NCBI RefSeq assembly: GCF_000316645.1
Contig: NC_019684.1
Coordinates: forward strand, 2,068,501-2,132,500
Source of the DNA: Nostoc sp. PCC 7524
GTDB taxonomy: Bacteria; Cyanobacteriota; Cyanobacteriia; Cyanobacteriales; Nostocaceae
DNA length: 64,000 nt
Direction of reading: 5' to 3'
Under the pieces are notes generated by a model. It worked only from the letters and a program-made list of their open reading frames with translations. It did no database searches and was not told where the DNA came from. Below, one piece after another: positions 39,201-47,280 of this stretch. Every line of letters begins with the position of its first letter. The first letter of the stretch is position 1. The translations under genes were made by a program, and so were the position numbers.

Positions 39201-41552
39201 TTCTACTTGTTTGTAATCGGTAGTATCTCGTGTAATTGCCAACTGCACCAAGCTACCATTTGCGGTGTTATGCAAAGGTACAGCATGAGTTGCCATCCAA
39301 CGCCGATGACCCTGACAAGTGATAATCTCGAATTCTAGACTACCTTTTTGTCCTTGACACACACTTGCATTCAGTTGGCGAAATGCTTGTTGGTACTCAG
39401 GCGCAATGAAATTATACACAGACTGCCCCACTACTGCGCCAGGGTGATCAGCTTCGAGGATCGCCAAACCGGCAGGATTGATTTCCAATATAGTCCCATC
39501 AGCCGCCACAATTTTGACACACTCTGGTTCAGCATCAAAGATGGCGCGTCCGTTGGTGAAGAAGGGAGTGGGGAGTGGGTAGTGGGGATTGGGGAGTGGG
39601 GATTGGGGACTGGGGACTGGGGACTGAGTAAAAGATTTTTCTTGTTCTCCTCTACTCCCCTGCTCCTCTGCACCCCTGCACCCCTGCTTACCTCCTACCT
39701 CCTTCTGGCTGACTCGTCGTAGCAGTTTCACCCGTTCTAGGCGATTGATAATCCGTGTTACCAGTTCTGGCCCGATGATGGGTTTGCTTACGAAGTCGTC
39801 AGCACCAACGCTGTAGACTTGATTAACGATTTCTGCGTCGCTGTGAACGGTGAGAAATAGTATTGGTAACTCGCTCCATTGGGCATCGTTACGAACTACT
39901 TGACATAGTTCTATGCCGTTAGTGTGGGGCATTTCTACATCCAGAATTAATAAATCTGGGGTTTCGGCTTTTAATGTTTCCCAAAAACGGCGAGGATCAT
40001 CTAGGGTAATGACTTTTAGCCCCCAAGGATGGAGGAGGGTTTGCAATAAGGCGAGAATTTTGGGATCGTCGTCTACAGCTAATACTTTGGCTTCGGCGTT
40101 GGGAACTTGTTGTAAAATTTGAGCGATCGCTCCCATAACCTCAGATGCAGGTTGGGGTTTCTGTAAAAAGGTGTGTTCCCCTTGACGCGCTAGTTGTAGA
40201 CGGTGCTGAAAATCTGTCTGTTCTGTGAAAACTATGACTGGTACAGGTGGTTTACATTGGGCTAGTTCTGCTAAGAAATTCAAACTATCTTCTTGATGGG
40301 CAGAAACACCAGGATTAAGTAGCACTAAACTGGGATGCTCTTGGTATAGTATGTTTCTAGCTTGCTTGAGATTGGTAGTAGTCGTCACTTGCCATTCTCC
40401 ACCAGTCGATGCTTGTGTTAACTGTTCAGCTAAAACAGCATCCCTATCAACTACCAATACCAAGGGCAGTGAATGATTCACAGATGGCGAAGATTCGGCT
40501 CCTGGTTGTTGCCCTGCAACTTCTTGGCGCAATGCTTGCACCCAATTCTGTACCTTGGTAATCTCTTTCGGAGTCCAATTTGGCTCAGATTTCAATAGCT
40601 GTTCAATTTTGCGTGCTAATTTCGAGCCTTCAGGTAAACCAAACGTCCCCAAAGATCCTGCTAAAGTATGGGCTTCTTGTCTAGCTTGCAAATGTAATTC
40701 TAAATTTAAAGCCCCTTGGGTAATAGCTAATGCTGCCTGTTCTATAACTCTAACTTGCTGATCCACCCGCCCGTAAAATTTTCGCCAAATGCCTGCTATG
40801 GCTGTCAGTGTGGTATCCGACTGAGACTTACCACCAGACTGAGATTTTTCCTTCTTCCCTGCTCCCTTGCTTTCTTCCTCTTGGGGTTTGAGTCGATAGC
40901 CAATACCATAAACTGTTTCAATTAAATCACTAGCAGCCCCCACATTTCTGAGCTTCATGCGTAAGCCTTTTATATGGGTGCGGACTGCTTCCTCACCGGG
41001 AGTATCTTCATAAGACCAAAGATGCTCTAAAATCATTGAACAGCTAAACACCCGGCGGCGATTTCGCAAAAATAACTCTAAAAGTGCATATTCTTTAGGA
41101 GTTAGTGATAGTAATTGCTCTCCATAGGTAACTTCACAACTGCTAGGGTCAAGCTGTAAATTACCACATTCTAAAATTGGTTGTGATATTGTCCCTCCTC
41201 GTCGCAACAGCGCCCGTACACGGGCAACCAATTCTTCTTCATCAAAGGGTTTGACTACATAATCATCTGCACCTGCATCTAAACCAATGGCTTTTTCATG
41301 ACTACTATCACAACCTGTTAATAACAGGATGGGCATTTGCCGCCCATTTGACCTAATTTGCCGACAAAGACTAATACCATCCCGCTTGGGCAGCATGACA
41401 TCTAAAAGAATTAAATCATAATCATAAGTTTGGATTAAATCCCAAGCCGCATCACCATCAGTTGCCACTTCCACTACATAGTTTTGATTTGTGAGAACGG
41501 CTGTCAGCGCATAAGCGTTTAATTCGTCATCCTCTACAACTAAAATTTTCAT
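36231..41552 (-). CDS. OmpR-type regulator fused to a multi-receiver hybrid histidine kinase
   Basis: 1773 residues. In order: receiver plus winged-helix DNA-binding domain (about 1-227, a complete OmpR-type regulator); HPt with His295 in AHTLAGS; a degenerate receiver (about 355-490, LVLLNPGV without the Asp); an intact receiver (about 492-610, DLLILDVEMP); a repeat-encoded linker (about 615-665); PAS; GAF; PAS; PAS; HisKA with His1274 (SHELRTP); HATPase (DTGRGIP, GTGLGL); a second repeat-encoded linker; and two C-terminal receivers. No membrane helix is present, so it is cytosolic. It could carry a full phosphorelay to its own DNA-binding domain. The downstream receiver gene overlaps its end by 29 bases. 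Confidence 0.95.
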   Translation of the reverse strand: MKILVVEDDELNAYALTAVLTNQNYVVEVATDGDAAWDLIQTYDYDLILLDVMLPKRDGISLCRQIRSNGRQMPILLLTGCDSSHEKAIGLDAGADDYVVKPFDEEELVARVRALLRRGGTISQPILECGNLQLDPSSCEVTYGEQLLSLTPKEYALLELFLRNRRRVFSCSMILEHLWSYEDTPGEEAVRTHIKGLRMKLRNVGAASDLIETVYGIGYRLKPQEEESKGAGKKEKSQSGGKSQSDTTLTAIAGIWRKFYGRVDQQVRVIEQAALAITQGALNLELHLQARQEAHTLAGSLGTFGLPEGSKLARKIEQLLKSEPNWTPKEITKVQNWVQALRQEVAGQQPGAESSPSVNHSLPLVLVVDRDAVLAEQLTQASTGGEWQVTTTTNLKQARNILYQEHPSLVLLNPGVSAHQEDSLNFLAELAQCKPPVPVIVFTEQTDFQHRLQLARQGEHTFLQKPQPASEVMGAIAQILQQVPNAEAKVLAVDDDPKILALLQTLLHPWGLKVITLDDPRRFWETLKAETPDLLILDVEMPHTNGIELCQVVRNDAQWSELPILFLTVHSDAEIVNQVYSVGADDFVSKPIIGPELVTRIINRLERVKLLRRVSQKEVGGKQGCRGAEEQGSRGEQEKSFTQSPVPSPQSPLPNPHYPLPTPFFTNGRAIFDAEPECVKIVAADGTILEINPAGLAILEADHPGAVVGQSVYNFIAPEYQQAFRQLNASVCQGQKGSLEFEIITCQGHRRWMATHAVPLHNTANGSLVQLAITRDTTDYKQVEAEIQRVNRTLQTLSNCNQVLCRAQDENDLLHQVCEIIVKVGGYRLAWVAYAEHDTLKNIRPVAQAGYEDGYLQSLHLTWADTIRGQGPTGSAIRTGKTTIIQNILTDSRYEIWRCQAISRGYAASIALPLLANGQAFGALNLYAAEPDAFDVNEVKLLEELTADLAYGILALRNQRDRQRAETALRESEESLALVLEAVNLGIWDWDLTTNHITWSDSHARLFGLEPGNFNDSYKTFQACVFPEDWPGLEQAFHTAQQHKTDFNHEFRVVWPDGSIHWVEGTGKLYYNPSGVAVRMLGTAKDISNRKQIAAALQTANNELELRVAERTAELVNVNRQLHSELEERQRVEAELRISQVRLARILDIADDAIISIDGSQKITIFNQGAEKIFGYSAQEIIGQSLNVLLPQRFAEAHRQHVTGFRQSPSMARRMGERREIYGCRKDGTEFPAEASISKLHINNEVIYTVILRDVTEQKQIGRMKDEFVSVVSHELRTPLTSIHGSLGMLTSGLLSADSEQGKRLLQIATDSTERLVRLINDILDIERIESGKVKMERETCNLTELIESAVSIMQPLANKAQVKLSISSPPVQLWVDPDRIVQTLTNLLSNAIKFSTPEKTVWLVGQQYGDEILLTVKDTGRGIPTDKLQTIFERFQQVDSSDSRNHDGTGLGLAICQSIVQQHGGRIWVESVLGEGSTFYFTLPILPVSPSLELVDSSPIAHSPLPTPHSPLVLVCDDDPVIRIELQTLLERGGYRVITVASGEDAIALASHQHPDVILLDLLMPGMNGWETMALLKERAETQDIPIVICSVYKQSSSSQKSADFVDWVSKPVQESYLLHSLRTVIAKSSQRARILIVEDDADLADLLSTLFERHDIETFQARTGREAIRLSQEVNPDLLILDLILPEIDGFTVVDWLQQHNRLCNIPLVVYSAQDLDESERKRLKLGNTEFLTKGRITTQEFEQRVIELLQRITHNIQEASSYEHQANSSG
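37014..37062. repeat. Heptamer repeat inside the hybrid-kinase coding sequence
   Basis: GGGGAGT-type units on the plus strand, C-rich in the sense of the gene. They encode the segment [12 protein letters not shown] just before the fourth receiver domain. It is in frame and lies in an inter-domain linker. Confidence 0.85.
39563..39703. repeat. Full composite repeat module inside the hybrid-kinase coding sequence
   Basis: Plus strand: a G-rich heptamer arm (39563-39625), a short AT spacer, then a C-rich arm (about 39646-39703). It is the same architecture as the intergenic modules, yet in frame and without stops. It encodes the linker with GGKQGCRGAEEQGSRGEQ and then TQSPVPSPQSPLPNPHYPL between a receiver and the first PAS domain. 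Confidence 0.9.
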
Positions 41553-42109
41553 ATTAAATTAATATTTAAGCAATAATTGAGCAAATTTTCTAACTTATAA
41601 CCCGAAATTAGTAATATTTGGAACTTAAACGTATATTAAATGATTGCTCTCTTGATTATTAATGTTAATTAACAAATATCTATATTTATCAAACTTTAGA
41701 AATAGATTTACTATGAAAATCTGCATATTTAAATTTATATTTTTATACAAAAAATAATACTAATCATAATTGTACAAAAAACATGATGGCGATCGCTATT
41801 CACAAGTTATGGCGATATTTAGCCAAAAACATCAATATCAATCATTTTTCCCCGGATTAGGCGCGAGTTACTACCTTCCTCACAAGTTCCTCAAATTGTT
41901 GTCTTATAAACAATAGTGTGGGGTGAATGAGTGCTGAGTAATGTTAACGGTAGGGCGGCGTTTAGCCGGTGCTGTTAGCTTTGTTCGGGGCGTGAGCAGC
42001 GTACTGATTCACAGATTCTAGTCTCTAGACTCTTTATTTCACTAAGACTAACTACTAAAAGAACTTAATTTAAGACCAAAAACCTCAATGAATAATGATA
42101 GAGGTCTAT
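41553..42109. other. Intergenic region, divergent promoters
   Basis: 557 bases, AT-rich in the left part, carrying one HIP1-like GGCGATCGC at about 41788. No gene, array or terminator was recognised. It must hold promoters for the hybrid-kinase operon (minus) and the stress-protein gene (plus). Confidence 0.4.
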
Positions 42110-42640
42110 ATGCTGAAAAAAATTTTAGTTGCATTGGATCGCTCGGAAACAGGACAACAAGTTTTTGAACAAGCATTAACTTTAGCCAAGGCAACACAAG
42201 CCAGTTTAATGTTGTTACACGTTTTGTCACCAGAAGAAGACGGTAGTCCTAACATCCCTATGGTATCCACTTATGACTACTATCCGGGATTAAGTGGTCA
42301 AAGCTTTGAAGTATATCAAAAACAATGGGATCGCTTTAAAGATGAAGGATTGAAGATGTTGCAATCCTTGAGTGCTAAAGCTAACACCGTAGAGGTATCT
42401 ACGGAATTTCAACAAATTCTAGGTAGTCCTGGACGCACAATTTGTAAATTAGCGACTACGTGGAACGCTGATTTAATCGTCATGGGACACAGGGGTTTAG
42501 CTGGGTTTAAAGAACTATTCCTGGGTAGTGTAAGTAACTACGTCCTTCACCATGCGCCCTGTTCAGTTCACATAGTCCATTGTCCAGATACAGCGAAAGC
42601 AACGGATACGCAAAAACGTGTAGAGGGTGTGGGGGTGTAG
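42110..42640 (+). CDS. Universal stress protein (UspA family)
   Basis: Start taken at ATG 42110 (MLKKILVALDRSETGQQVF), because GAGGT lies 4 bases upstream and family members begin with this strand. The ATG at 42095 would add five residues. The 176-residue protein shares its layout with the one at 21318: a long Pro/Tyr insert after the first strand and the ATP motif GHRGLAGFKELFLGSVSN. It is a soluble ATP-binding stress protein. The repeat module and the hox operon follow in the same direction, and read-through into hoxE is possible but no evidence shows it. Confidence 0.92.
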   Translation: MLKKILVALDRSETGQQVFEQALTLAKATQASLMLLHVLSPEEDGSPNIPMVSTYDYYPGLSGQSFEVYQKQWDRFKDEGLKMLQSLSAKANTVEVSTEFQQILGSPGRTICKLATTWNADLIVMGHRGLAGFKELFLGSVSNYVLHHAPCSVHIVHCPDTAKATDTQKRVEGVGV

Positions 42641-42820
42641 GGGAATAGGGGAGCAGGGGAGCAGGGGAGCAGAGGGGATGAGGGGGATGTAGCGTCAGCT
42701 TCTCTTACGATGGCGTAAGCCTACCCGCAGGGTGGGAGACAAGGGAGAGTCTTCCCAATCCCCAGTCCCCAATCCCCAGTCCCCAGTCCCCAGTCCCCAA
42801 TCCCCAATCCCTCATTCCTG
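42636..42820. repeat. Composite repeat module with embedded palindrome, upstream of hoxE
   Basis: G-rich units from the stop codon of the stress protein to about 42690. Then the 58-base palindromic element (42678-42735) that matches 13799-13853 in reverse. Then CCCCAGT/CCCCAAT heptamers (about 42756-42812) ending about 35 bases before the hoxE start. The hox promoter is expected here or just upstream. Confidence 0.88.
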
Positions 42821-42846
42821 TAATTTTGAATTCGGAGTGTAGCGAC

Positions 42847-43359
42847 GTGACAGCAACTTCACCACCACATCATGCTCATCCCAGTGGGGATAAACGCTTG
42901 AAGATGCTAGATGCAACTATCAAGCGTCATCAATATCAACAAGATGCACTGATTGAAATTCTCCATAAAGCTCAAGAACTGTTTGGCTACCTGGAAAATG
43001 ATTTACTGCTGTATATCGCCCATAACCTGAAACTGCCACCTAGTCGGGTTTATGGGGTGGCAACTTTCTATCATTTGTTTTCTTTAGCACCACAAGGTAC
43101 TCATAGTTGTGTGGTGTGTACAGGTACAGCTTGTTACGTAAAAGGCGCACCAGCAATTTTGGCAAATTTGGAAAAATCTACGCAAATTCACGCTGGTGAA
43201 ACTACTGCTGACGGTCAATTATCACTACTCACAGCTCGTTGTTTAGGTGCTTGTGGAATTGCCCCGGCGGTGGTGTTTGATGGCACAGTGTTAGGCCATC
43301 AAACCCCGGAATCTGTTTGCGATCGCGTGGAAGGATGGCTCAAACATGGAACTGACTGA
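42847..43359 (+). CDS. hoxE: Bidirectional hydrogenase diaphorase subunit HoxE
   Basis: Start set at GTG 42847 (MTATSPPHH), with GGAG 9 bases upstream; a TTG at 42826 is the longer alternative. The 170-residue NuoE-like protein has the thioredoxin-fold [2Fe-2S] ligands as CTGTAC (two Cys) and CLGAC (two Cys). It links the HoxFU diaphorase to further electron partners in the cyanobacterial pentameric hydrogenase HoxEFUYH. Its last 14 bases overlap hoxF, so the two are translated together. Confidence 0.95.
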   Translation: MTATSPPHHAHPSGDKRLKMLDATIKRHQYQQDALIEILHKAQELFGYLENDLLLYIAHNLKLPPSRVYGVATFYHLFSLAPQGTHSCVVCTGTACYVKGAPAILANLEKSTQIHAGETTADGQLSLLTARCLGACGIAPAVVFDGTVLGHQTPESVCDRVEGWLKHGTD

Positions 43360-44947
43360 ACTATTAGAAATCGCTCGCCAAGAACGTTCCCAAACTAAAC
43401 CAATCCAAATTCGTTGTTGTACGGCGGCTGGGTGTCTTTCTGCTAACTCGCAAGCGGTTAAGGAAAAATTAGAAGAGTCCGCCAAAGCAGAGGGTTTGGA
43501 GAAAGAAGTACAAGTCTCTGGCGTGGGCTGTATGCGCTTGTGCTGTCAGGGGCCTTTAGTGGAAGTTGAGAAAATGGGGACTGAGAAAGATACCCTGTAT
43601 GAAAAAGTTACTCCTGAAGATGCACCTGCAATTATTGACACGCTCAAAGGACAAGAGTCAACGCTGTCGGTAGTGAACTTAGACCAACCATTTTTTACAT
43701 CCCAAAAGCCGATTGTATTAGAAAACAGTGGTAAAGTTGACCCCGATCGCATTCAATCTTACATTGCCACTGGTGGTTATCAAGCTCTATACCATGTTCT
43801 CAGGGAGATGACATCGGCGGAAGTTGTAGACACAATTAGCCGCAGTGGTTTACGGGGACGTGGTGGTGCTGGTTATCCCACGGGTTTGAAATGGGCAACG
43901 GTAGCTAAAGCTCAGGGAGAGCGCAAATTTGTTATCTGTAACGCCGATGAAGGTGATCCCGGCGCATTCATGGATCGGAGTGTGTTGGAAAGTGATCCCC
44001 ATCGGGTGTTAGAGGGAATGGCGATCGCAGCCTATGCTGTGGGTGCAAGTCAAGGTTATATCTATGTCCGAGCAGAATATCCCACCGCCATTAAACGCTT
44101 ACAAACTGCCATTCATCAAGCCCAACGCCTCGGTATTTTAGGTAGTCAAATTTTCGAGTCTCCCTTTGATTTCAAAATCGATATCCGCATTGGTGCAGGA
44201 GCTTATGTTTGCGGTGAAGAAACGGCTTTAATGGCTTCTATCGAAGGTAAACGCGGCTTACCTAGTCCCCGTCCCCCCTATCCGGCGGAATCTGGTTTAT
44301 GGGGACATCCCACCTTAATTAACAATGTGGAAACCTTTGCTAATATTGCACCCATTATCCGTAAAAGTGCGGACTGGTTCGCTAGTATCGGTACTGCCAA
44401 AAGCAAAGGGACAAAAGTATTTGCGCTAGCAGGCAAAATCCGCAACACAGGTTTAATAGAGGTGCCAATGGGTACTTCCTTAAGGCAAATAGTAGAAGAA
44501 ATGGGTGGCGGTATTCCCGATGATGGTATTGCTAAAGCAGTACAAACAGGTGGCCCCTCTGGGGGATGTATTCCCGCCTCCGCCTTTGATACTCCTGTAG
44601 ACTATGAATCCTTAACCAGCCTGGGTTCGATGATGGGTTCTGGTGGGATGATCGTTATGGATCAAACTACCAACATGGTAGATGTTGCCCGCTTCTTCAT
44701 GGAATTTTGCATGGATGAATCCTGCGGTAAGTGCATTCCGTGCCGGGTAGGAACTGTGCAGTTACATGGATTATTAACCAAAATTAGCGAAGGTAAAGCA
44801 TCACACGCGGATTTACAACTCCTAGAAGAACTATGCGACATGGTGAAGCACACCAGCTTATGCGGTTTAGGCCAGTCTGCGCCCAATCCTGTCTTTAGTA
44901 CCCTGCGGTACTTTCATGATGAGTATTTGGCTTTAGTTAAGGAGTAG
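43346..44947 (+). CDS. hoxF: Bidirectional hydrogenase diaphorase subunit HoxF
   Basis: 533 residues, NuoF-like. The N-terminal part has a thioredoxin-like [2Fe-2S]-type Cys set ([14 protein letters not shown]). Then the NADH and FMN region ([41 protein letters not shown]), and a C-terminal [4Fe-4S] motif CGKCIPC with a further Cys in TSLCGLGQ. It binds NAD(P)H and FMN and passes electrons to HoxU. Overlaps hoxE by 14 bases. A G-rich repeat begins right at its stop codon. Confidence 0.97.
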   Translation: MELTELLEIARQERSQTKPIQIRCCTAAGCLSANSQAVKEKLEESAKAEGLEKEVQVSGVGCMRLCCQGPLVEVEKMGTEKDTLYEKVTPEDAPAIIDTLKGQESTLSVVNLDQPFFTSQKPIVLENSGKVDPDRIQSYIATGGYQALYHVLREMTSAEVVDTISRSGLRGRGGAGYPTGLKWATVAKAQGERKFVICNADEGDPGAFMDRSVLESDPHRVLEGMAIAAYAVGASQGYIYVRAEYPTAIKRLQTAIHQAQRLGILGSQIFESPFDFKIDIRIGAGAYVCGEETALMASIEGKRGLPSPRPPYPAESGLWGHPTLINNVETFANIAPIIRKSADWFASIGTAKSKGTKVFALAGKIRNTGLIEVPMGTSLRQIVEEMGGGIPDDGIAKAVQTGGPSGGCIPASAFDTPVDYESLTSLGSMMGSGGMIVMDQTTNMVDVARFFMEFCMDESCGKCIPCRVGTVQLHGLLTKISEGKASHADLQLLEELCDMVKHTSLCGLGQSAPNPVFSTLRYFHDEYLALVKE

Positions 44948-45056
44948 GGGAGATGAGGAGGATGAGGGGGATGAGGAGGATAAGGGAGCGGGGGAGCAGA
45001 GGAGATATTTCCCAATAAGTCTTGACTTTTGACTTGTTTATGCCCCAATCCCCAAG
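44945..45056. repeat. G-rich repeat and AT-rich leader module before hoxU
   Basis: GATGAGGGG/GATGAGGAG units from the hoxF stop to about 45002, then ATTTCCCAATAAGTCTTGAC followed by TTTTGACTTG, a diverged copy of the module before ftsH and hoxY. A short CCCCAATCCCC follows at about 45042-45052. Confidence 0.8.
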
Positions 45057-45086
45057 CGTAACAGACTAAAGTATTGGATACGTATC

Positions 45087-45803
45087 ATGACCGTAAAAAC
45101 ACTAACAATCGATGGTCAGATGGTCAGCGCCCGTGAGGAAGAAACGGTATTACAGGCGGCGCAAGCAGCTGGGATTCATATTCCTACACTGTGCCATTTA
45201 GAAGGTGTGGGAGATGTGGGTGCTTGTCGGCTGTGCTTGGTAGAAATTGCTGGCATGAATAAATTACTTCCGGCTTGCGTGACCAAAGTTACCGAAGGGA
45301 TGGAAGTGACTACTAAGAGCGATCGCCTGCAAAATTACCGCCGCACCATCGTAGAAATGTTGTTTGCCGAAGGAAATCACATCTGCTCGGTGTGTGTTGC
45401 TAACGGTAACTGTGAACTGCAAGACTTAGCCATTGAAATGGGTATGGATCACGTACGTTTAGCCTACCATTTCCCCGATCGCAAAGTTGATTTATCTCAC
45501 GATCGCTACGGCGTAGACCATAACCGTTGTGTTCTTTGTACGCGTTGCATCCGTGTATGTGACGAAATTGAAGGCGCACATACCTGGGATATGGCAGGGA
45601 GGGGAACAAAATCCCACGTCATCACCGACTTAAGCCAACCTTGGGGAACCTCCCAAACTTGTACCTCCTGCGGCAAATGCGTCAGTGCTTGCCCCACAGG
45701 TGCATTATTTTACCAAGGTTCCAGCGTCGGCGAAATGAAACGCGATCGCGCCAAACTTGATTTTTTAGTTACCGCACGGGAAAAACAGCAATGGAATCTT
45801 TAG
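45087..45803 (+). CDS. hoxU: Bidirectional hydrogenase diaphorase subunit HoxU
   Basis: 238 residues, similar to the N-terminal part of NuoG. It has a ferredoxin-type [2Fe-2S] site (CHLEGVGDVGACRLC plus a later Cys in ACVTK). The middle part has Cys residues in HICSVCVANGNC. Two [4Fe-4S] ferredoxin motifs follow (CVLCTRCIRVC and CTSCGKCVSACP). It carries electrons between HoxF and the hydrogenase HoxYH. The start ATG has no Shine-Dalgarno sequence, which is usual in this operon. G-rich heptamers begin at the stop codon. Confidence 0.97.
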   Translation: MTVKTLTIDGQMVSAREEETVLQAAQAAGIHIPTLCHLEGVGDVGACRLCLVEIAGMNKLLPACVTKVTEGMEVTTKSDRLQNYRRTIVEMLFAEGNHICSVCVANGNCELQDLAIEMGMDHVRLAYHFPDRKVDLSHDRYGVDHNRCVLCTRCIRVCDEIEGAHTWDMAGRGTKSHVITDLSQPWGTSQTCTSCGKCVSACPTGALFYQGSSVGEMKRDRAKLDFLVTAREKQQWNL

Positions 45804-45905
45804 GGACTGGGGATTGGGGACTGGGGACTGGGGATTGGGGACTGGAAAGCACTTCTCCCTCATCTCCCCCTACTCCCTCATCTCCCCCCACTCCCCCATC
45901 CTCAC
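45804..45905. repeat. Composite repeat module between hoxU and the DUF3122 gene
   Basis: GGGGATT/GGGGACT heptamers directly after the hoxU stop (to about 45845), then C-rich CTCATCTCCCCC units (about 45853-45905). The C-rich arm ends 8 bases before the AGGAGG of the next gene. Confidence 0.9.
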
Positions 45906-45926
45906 CCACACCAGGAGGTGAATTTG

Positions 45927-46520
45927 ATGACGAAAATCAGACGAAAACCGAAACAGTACAACAGGAACAGCAAAATTCCGCACCTGTTTTCTATGTGTCT
46001 GTCTCCGACTTCTTTAAAAAGTCTATTTTGGTGGCTACTCTTGTTGGGGATTCTGACGATTTTTATGTTCCTGGGTTTAGGAAGTCTCTATACAGAAACA
46101 GTCATTGCAGCTGTCGAGCCACAAGAAACAGCCACAGCAGAACTTCTTTATCGCTCACAGACAAGATTAGATGATCAATCAGGAAAGGTTTGGCAAGTTG
46201 TCCTGTTTAAGCAAGTGTATCCCGGTGAAGGAGAAACTTTAAATCTGCGGTTGGTAGGGTTTCCCGGTTCCGCCGAACTCATCCATCCCCAACCCTTAAA
46301 AATTACCACCGCGACAGGCAAAGTCTTCTCTGCTGCTGATGTGTTCTTAAATGAAGCACCAGCACCAACCATCGGGCAGTATGACTTAAAAGCTATCTTG
46401 CCAACTTTACCAACAGAACCTCTAGTCTTGAGCATACCCCAACCCGGCGATCGCTCCATCAATATCTCTGTACCCCTGCGTGTTGTCCAAGAATGGCAAA
46501 GTCTGGGGAGTAGGGAGTAG
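45927..46520 (+). CDS. DUF3122 family protein in the hox operon
   Basis: Start at ATG 45927, with AGGAGG at 45913-45918 eight bases upstream; a GTG at 45918 overlaps that ribosome site and is less likely. 197 residues: an N-terminal membrane anchor or signal (FWWLLLLGILTIFMFLGLGS) and an exported beta-rich domain (GKVWQVVLFKQVYPGEGETL, LRLVGFPGSAEL). This matches what I recall as DUF3122, a cyanobacterial family of unknown role. Its last residues SLGSRE are encoded by the start of the following G-rich repeat. It lies between hoxU and hoxY, which suggests a periplasmic or lumenal role linked to the hydrogenase, not shown here. Confidence 0.82.
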   Translation: MTKIRRKPKQYNRNSKIPHLFSMCLSPTSLKSLFWWLLLLGILTIFMFLGLGSLYTETVIAAVEPQETATAELLYRSQTRLDDQSGKVWQVVLFKQVYPGEGETLNLRLVGFPGSAELIHPQPLKITTATGKVFSAADVFLNEAPAPTIGQYDLKAILPTLPTEPLVLSIPQPGDRSINISVPLRVVQEWQSLGSRE

Positions 46521-46640
46521 GGAGTGGGGAGTGGGGGGAGATGGGGAAGTGGGGGGAGATGGGGGAGATGAGGGAGTGGGGGGAGATGGGGGAAATTTTT
46601 CCCAACAATTCTTTAATTTTGAATTTTGTGGGCGCAAGCC
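46502..46640. repeat. G-rich repeat and AT-rich leader module before hoxY
   Basis: GGGGAGT/GGGGGGAGAT units start inside the last codons of the DUF3122 gene and run to about 46592. TTTTTCCCAACAATTCTTTA and TTTTGAATTTTG follow (to about 46628), nearly the same as the module before ftsH. hoxY starts at 46666. Confidence 0.85.
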
Positions 46641-46665
46641 TTGTCGTAGACTATTTTGAATTATT

Positions 46666-47211
46666 ATGTCTCGCTTGAAATTAGCAACAGTATGGTTAGG
46701 TGGCTGTTCTGGCTGTCATATGTCCTTTCTAGATTTGGACGAATGGCTGATTGATTTAGCCGCACAGACAGATGTAGTTTTTAGTCCCTTTGCTGATATT
46801 AAAAAATATCCAGAGGGTGTAGACGTGGTATTGGTAGAAGGTGCGATCGCTAATGAAGAACACTTGCAAACCATCCAGATTGTCAGGGAGCGTTCTAAAA
46901 TCTTAATTTCCTTTGGTGACTGTGCTGTAACTGGTAATGTGACAGCTTTACGCAATCCTGTAGGTAATGCGGAAACAGTCCTACAACGTTCTTACATCCA
47001 AACAGCTGATCTTTATCCTCAGATTCCCCAAGAACCAGGTATTGTCCCCCCATTACTAGATCGGGTAACACCTGTACATACTGTAGTACCAGTTGACATT
47101 TATTTACCCGGCTGTCCCCCCTCAGCCACACGCATCCGCGCCGTTTTAGAGCCATTATTACGAGGAGAAAAACCACACTTAGAAGGACGTGAATTTATCA
47201 AGTTTGGGTAA
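46666..47211 (+). CDS. hoxY: [NiFe] hydrogenase small subunit HoxY
   Basis: 181 residues. Near the start it has VWLGGCSGCHMSFLDLDEW, with the Cys pair that binds the proximal [4Fe-4S] cluster. The further ligands are in SFGDCAVTGN and YLPGCPPSA. It is the short form typical of NAD-linked hydrogenases, with a single iron-sulfur cluster. It passes electrons from HoxU to the NiFe site in HoxH. A G-rich array follows right after the stop codon. Confidence 0.97.
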   Translation: MSRLKLATVWLGGCSGCHMSFLDLDEWLIDLAAQTDVVFSPFADIKKYPEGVDVVLVEGAIANEEHLQTIQIVRERSKILISFGDCAVTGNVTALRNPVGNAETVLQRSYIQTADLYPQIPQEPGIVPPLLDRVTPVHTVVPVDIYLPGCPPSATRIRAVLEPLLRGEKPHLEGREFIKFG

Positions 47212-47255
47212 GGGGGGACTGGGGACTGGGGATTGGGGACTGGGGATTGGGGAGG
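47212..47255. repeat. G-rich heptamer arm after hoxY
   Basis: GGGGACT/GGGGATT units start at the hoxY stop. The matching C-rich arm is at about 47622-47662, on the far side of the 21-base tandem array, just before the CBS-CP12 gene. Confidence 0.85.
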
Positions 47256-47280
47256 GAGAGAAGAAGAGAATTAAAAACTA

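Noticed and set aside
45791..46174. Plus-strand frame starting inside the hoxU end and reading GTGDWGLGTGDWG
   Set aside because: Translation of the G-rich heptamers followed by a frame of the DUF3122 gene; the true gene is in another frame with AGGAGG before 45927.
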